Positions 60,813-64,000 of a DNA stretch of 64,000 nucleotides are shown here, in pieces. Position numbers and translations under genes: made by a program. The notes below the pieces were generated by a model that was not told where the DNA came from, searched no databases, and worked only from the letters and a program-made list of their open reading frames with translations. Source of the DNA: Streptomyces sp. LaPpAH-108 (GTDB taxonomy: Bacteria; Actinomycetota; Actinomycetes; Streptomycetales; Streptomycetaceae); the NCBI RefSeq assembly GCF_000373625.1, contig NZ_KB891995.1, positions 372,001 to 436,000 on the forward strand, in the 5' to 3' direction. Every line of letters starts with the position of its first letter. The stretch's first letter is position 1.

Positions 60813-61919
60813 ATGCGTCGTATCGCCATATCCGTGGCCGTATCCACGATGTCCCTCTCGCTCGCCGGCTGCGGCGTGCTGAACGCGGCGGGGGACGGCG
60901 CGAGCGCCAGCCCGACGATGGGGGACAACGTCACCGTCGGCCTGCTGCTGCCGGAGAAGGCGAACACCCGCTACGACAAGTTCGACTACCCCATCATCGA
61001 GAAGAAGGTGGCCGAACTGACCAAGAAGAAGGGCAAGGTCACGTACGCCAACGCGGACGCGAACGCCGCCAAGCAGGCCGAGCAGATGCAGCAGATGATC
61101 GACGACAAGGTCAACATCATCCTGCTCGACGCGGTCGACTCGCACGGCATCGCCCCGCAGGTCAAGAAGGCCAAGGACGCGGGCATCCCGGTCATCGCGT
61201 ACGACCGCCTGGCCGAGGGCCCGATCGACGCGTACATCTCCTTCGACAACGAGCTGGTCGGCGAGGTGCAGGGCCGCTCGCTGCTGGAGGCGCTGGGCCC
61301 GGGTGCCGGTCTCTCCGACAAGATCGTCATGGTGAACGGCTCGCCCACCGACCCCAACGCCAAGCAGTTCAAGGAGGGCGCGCTCTCCGAGCTGAACGGC
61401 AAGGTGACGATCGCGGACACCTCCGACACCAAGGAGTGGAAGCCGGAGATCGCCCAGGCCCACATGACCGAGGTGCTCAACAAGGTCGGCAAGGCGAACA
61501 TCGCCGCCGTCTACGCCGCCAACGACGGCATGGCGGGCGGGGTCATCAAGGCCCTCAAGGCCGCGGGCGTCACCAAGATGCCCCCCATCACCGGCCAGGA
61601 CGCCGAACTCGACGCCGTGCAGCGCATCCTGACCGGCGAGCAGTACATGAGCGTCTACAAGTCCTACCCGGACGAGGCCGAGGCCGCCGCGCAGATGGCC
61701 GTCGCCAAGGTCCAGGGCAAGGACATCCAGTTCGACGCCCTGACCCAGGACCACGTGGACAGCCCCACCCAGAAGGACATCCCGGCCCAGCTCGTCCAGG
61801 TGAGCGCGCTGACCAAGAGCAAGATCAAGTCCACCGTGGTCGCCGACGGCATCTACTCGGTCGAGGAGATCTGCACCGCCGACTACAAGGCCGCCTGCGC
61901 CGCCGCCGGACTCCACTAG
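60813..61919 (+). CDS. sugar ABC transporter substrate-binding lipoprotein (xylose/ribose type)
   Basis: A 368-aa lipoprotein with the lipobox LSLAGC near residue 20. The mature domain follows the periplasmic-binding-protein type I pattern of XylF/ChvE-like proteins: NVTVGLLLPEKANTRYDKFDYPIIE, EQMQQMIDDKVNIILLDAVDS, GIPVIAYDRL, IDAYISFDNELVGEVQGRSL, AAVYAANDGMAGGVIKAL and MPPITGQDAELDAVQRI. The Y-D-R-L, D-N and G-Q-D-A-E positions line the sugar pocket in this family. No permease or ATPase gene is adjacent, so it is an orphan binding protein here. Confidence 0.9.
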   Translation: MRRIAISVAVSTMSLSLAGCGVLNAAGDGASASPTMGDNVTVGLLLPEKANTRYDKFDYPIIEKKVAELTKKKGKVTYANADANAAKQAEQMQQMIDDKVNIILLDAVDSHGIAPQVKKAKDAGIPVIAYDRLAEGPIDAYISFDNELVGEVQGRSLLEALGPGAGLSDKIVMVNGSPTDPNAKQFKEGALSELNGKVTIADTSDTKEWKPEIAQAHMTEVLNKVGKANIAAVYAANDGMAGGVIKALKAAGVTKMPPITGQDAELDAVQRILTGEQYMSVYKSYPDEAEAAAQMAVAKVQGKDIQFDALTQDHVDSPTQKDIPAQLVQVSALTKSKIKSTVVADGIYSVEEICTADYKAACAAAGLH

Positions 61920-62129
61920 TCCTTCCGTCCAGGGCCCCCGGCCGCCGTGCGGGACAAGCCGGTCGGCGCCCCCACCGGCTCCGTCGGGCCGCTCTCCGGG
62001 GGTCCGGGCGATTTGGGGGCATACCCGTACTCCGCCCTTCCACAGGCGCGGAGAGCCGTGTTGCGGACCCGCACGGGTCCGCGCATAGTTGCGCTGCGGA
62101 AGTGGCAGCAACCGGGGGTGGAATGGTCG

Positions 62130-63152
62130 ATGGCCGGGCACGCGACGGAGGAGCATCCCCACGGCGCCGACCGGCTGTGCGGGCCGGGAGAGCGCGTGTA
62201 CACCCTCGCCCTGCGCCGGGGCCGGGTGCCGCGCGCGGAGGCCGGACCGGTGCCCTGTCTGCTGGACCTGGCCCTGCTGCACCCCGACCCGGACGACATG
62301 GACTGGCTGGTGCCCACCTCCCCGCAGGAGGTCATGTCCCGGCTGCTGCGCGAGCTGTACGACGACGTCACCGAGAGCCGGCGCCGGGTGGGCTCGGCGG
62401 TCACCGCCTTCGACCGGTACGCCGGACTCGCCGGTGAACCGGCCGGAAGCGCCGCGCCCGCCGAGGGCACCGCGATCCGGGTCCTGGACGGACTCTCCCG
62501 CATCCAGGCCGCGATGGACGCGGCGACCGAGGCGTGCACCACGGAAGTGCTCACCGTCCAGCCCGGCGGCATCCGGCGCGAGGCCGAGCTGACGGAAGGT
62601 CTGCACCGGGCGCTGGAACTGCGCGGCCGGGGCGTCAGGATGCGGGACCTCTACACCCATGTCGCCCGGCACGGGCAGGGGTTGCTCACCTACCTGGAGC
62701 TGATGGGCGACGCGGTCGAGGCGCGCAGCCTGGACGAGGTCATCGACCGGCTCATCCTCTTCGACCGCACGGTGGCGTTCATTCCGGCCAACACCGACCG
62801 CACGATGGCGCTGGAGCTACGGCACCCCGCGCTGGTCGAATATCTCGTGACCGTCTTCGAGCGGCTGTGGCGGCTCGCGATCCCGCTGACCGCCCCGCTG
62901 CCCGACACCGGCATCGAGGGCATCTCCCACCGCGAGCGCTCCATCGCCGCGCTGCTCGCCGAGGGCCACCAGGACGCGGTGATCGCCGAGCGGCTCGGCA
63001 TCAGCGTGCGCACCTGCCGCGCGCACATCGCCCGCCTCTCGGAGACCCTGGGCGCGACGAGCCGTACGCAGCTGGGCGTACGGATCGCCCAGGCGGGCCT
63101 GGAGGGGCCGCCGCGCACGGCCGCGGCGGCGGGGCTGGAGCGGGAGGCGTGA
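62130..63152 (+). CDS. LuxR-type HTH transcriptional regulator 1
   Basis: A 340-aa regulator. The C-terminal HTH is of LuxR/GerE type (ISHRERSIAALLAEGHQDAVIAERLGISVRTCRAHIARLSETLGATSRTQLGVRIAQ). The central 200 residues (IRVLDGLSRIQAAMDAATEACTTEVLTVQPGG) contain no receiver domain but resemble the sugar- or ligand-sensing region of TrmB-like/PLD-like actinobacterial regulators. The ATG at 62130 sits behind GGGGGTGGA. It is convergent with a clear paralogue at 63211, sharing the same domain order. Confidence 0.85.
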   Translation: MAGHATEEHPHGADRLCGPGERVYTLALRRGRVPRAEAGPVPCLLDLALLHPDPDDMDWLVPTSPQEVMSRLLRELYDDVTESRRRVGSAVTAFDRYAGLAGEPAGSAAPAEGTAIRVLDGLSRIQAAMDAATEACTTEVLTVQPGGIRREAELTEGLHRALELRGRGVRMRDLYTHVARHGQGLLTYLELMGDAVEARSLDEVIDRLILFDRTVAFIPANTDRTMALELRHPALVEYLVTVFERLWRLAIPLTAPLPDTGIEGISHRERSIAALLAEGHQDAVIAERLGISVRTCRAHIARLSETLGATSRTQLGVRIAQAGLEGPPRTAAAAGLEREA

Positions 63153-63210
63153 GGCGGCGACACGGGGCGTGAGGCGGCCTGGGCGGGGTGTGCGGCGCGT
63201 GGGAGGCCGG

Positions 63211-64000
63211 TCAGTTCTCCTGGTTCAGGATGCCCGACTGGGCGATCAGGAAGCCGAGCTGGGCGCGGCTGCCGCTGCCGAGCGCCTGGGCGAGCTTGGC
63301 GATGTGGGCGCGGCAGGTGCGCACGTTCATGCCGAGGCGGCGCGCGATGGCCTCGTCGACATGACCTTCCACCAGCAGCTTGGCGATGGAGTGCTGGATC
63401 TCGGTGATGCCGTCGGGGGCGGTCTCGTAGGGGGTGCCGGCGGTCAGCGGGACCGCGCGGTTCCACATGAACTCGAAGACCTTGATGAGGTAGAGGACCA
63501 GGCCGGGGTGGCGGACCTCCAGGGCGACCTGGCGGTCGTCGCGTATCGGCACGAAGGCGACCGTCTCGTCGCAGATGATCAGCCGCTCCACCAGCTCGTC
63601 GATCGTGCGGTACTCCGCCTTCCCGGCCGCGAACCGGTCGACGTACGCGAGGCGTTCGGGGCTGTAGCGGGCGGTGTGCTGGTACAGGGTGCGGATGCGC
63701 ACACCACGTTCGATCAGGGTGCGGTCGCGCTCCAGGCCCTCGATGACGCGGCGTTCGGGGTGACGGGCGCTGGGCTGGACGGTCAGCATCTCGGCGCGGC
63801 ACTGGTCGGTGGCCAGGTCGAGGGCCGCGTTGATGCGGTCCAGGCCCTCCAGGACGGCTATGGAGTGAGTGGGGGTCGCGCCCTGTGCCGTGAGCGCCAT
63901 GAAGGGCTCGAACGCCTCCGCCAGCTCTATCGAGGTGCGTCTGCGCTCGGAGATCTCCCGCTCGATGGGGTTGAGCCGCTGGGCCAGGGCGATGGACGGG
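63211..64000 (-). CDS. LuxR-type HTH transcriptional regulator 2 (truncated by window end)
   Basis: The C-terminal part of a regulator paralogous to the one at 62130. The visible 263 residues include SIAVLEGLDRINAALDLATDQCRAEMLTVQPSA, which aligns with the same block of its neighbour, and the HTH EGHVDEAIARRLGMNVRTCRAHIAKLAQALGSGSRAQLGFLIAQ. The frame is open without a stop from an internal ATG (63900) to the window edge, with protein-like sequence (RREISERR-type charged helix), so the true start lies outside the window. Confidence 0.85.
   Translation of the reverse strand, partial: PSIALAQRLNPIEREISERRRTSIELAEAFEPFMALTAQGATPTHSIAVLEGLDRINAALDLATDQCRAEMLTVQPSARHPERRVIEGLERDRTLIERGVRIRTLYQHTARYSPERLAYVDRFAAGKAEYRTIDELVERLIICDETVAFVPIRDDRQVALEVRHPGLVLYLIKVFEFMWNRAVPLTAGTPYETAPDGITEIQHSIAKLLVEGHVDEAIARRLGMNVRTCRAHIAKLAQALGSGSRAQLGFLIAQSGILNQEN

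Overview
The window reads as chromosomal DNA of a Streptomyces (or very close actinomycete). The base composition is extremely G+C rich with strong third-position bias. GTG starts are common, TTA leucine codons are almost absent, and two surface proteins end in LAETG sortase signals. There is a dnaK-grpE-dnaJ-hspR operon with a perfect HspR operator (HAIR), and two perfect copies of the Streptomyces parS sequence GTTTCACGTGAAAC. No insertion sequence, prophage, integrase or CRISPR array was seen. The content looks like core chromosome, probably on the oriC-proximal part because of dnaK and parS (inference).

Layout. 1-9.1 kb: small membrane proteins, a SpoIIE-type phosphatase, an LCP cell-wall ligase, a TPR protein and a lipoprotein. 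9.2-21.4 kb: nucleoside hydrolase, a 117-bp tandem repeat block, LAETG surface protein 1, a GH13 alpha-glucosidase, a DUF4142-type protein, a putative iron/2OG-type protein, an aquaglyceroporin, a STAND ATPase without a visible DNA-binding domain, and LAETG surface protein 2 behind a CRP-like palindrome. 21.7-32.8 kb: a possible envelope glycan module made of a MurJ flippase, a polytopic glycosyltransferase-like protein, a one-chain heme-membrane/sulfite-oxidase fusion, a methyltransferase, a DUF2064 protein, a GT2 enzyme, an OmpR-type two-component system, a sugar-nucleotide epimerase and a second GT2.

32.9-37.0 kb: a sulfonate (taurine-like) operon on the minus strand, in the order leader peptide, permease, binding lipoprotein, ATPase, TauD-type dioxygenase. 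It begins with a promoter positioned for a leaderless 23-codon cysteine-containing leader and ends with two parS sites inside the last codons of the dioxygenase gene plus a strong hairpin. 37-46.8 kb: an XRE regulator with an array of TTGCCGA boxes, small Zn-ribbon proteins, a PrmC-like methyltransferase, a possible gene remnant, a DUF4232 protein, a membrane-tethered HTH regulator carrying a TTA codon, an MFS exporter with a MmyB-type regulator, and a 2'-5' RNA ligase-like protein. 46.9-55.2 kb: tRNA-Gly(CCC), a conserved 52-aa ribbon protein, dcd and a phosphoribosyltransferase, secreted proteins including a seven-repeat FG-GAP propeller, a MhuD-like monooxygenase and EtfD.

55.2-56.2 kb holds about 1 kb with no convincing gene; it carries a palindrome before etfD, a G-quadruplex-prone tract and the dnaK promoter/HAIR. 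56.2-60.5 kb is the DnaK chaperone operon closed by a 19-bp perfect hairpin. 60.8-64 kb: an orphan sugar-binding lipoprotein and two convergent paralogous LuxR-type regulators, the second running off the right edge. Convergent gene pairs are often separated by large perfect inverted repeats, and several gene boundaries carry short tandem duplications.
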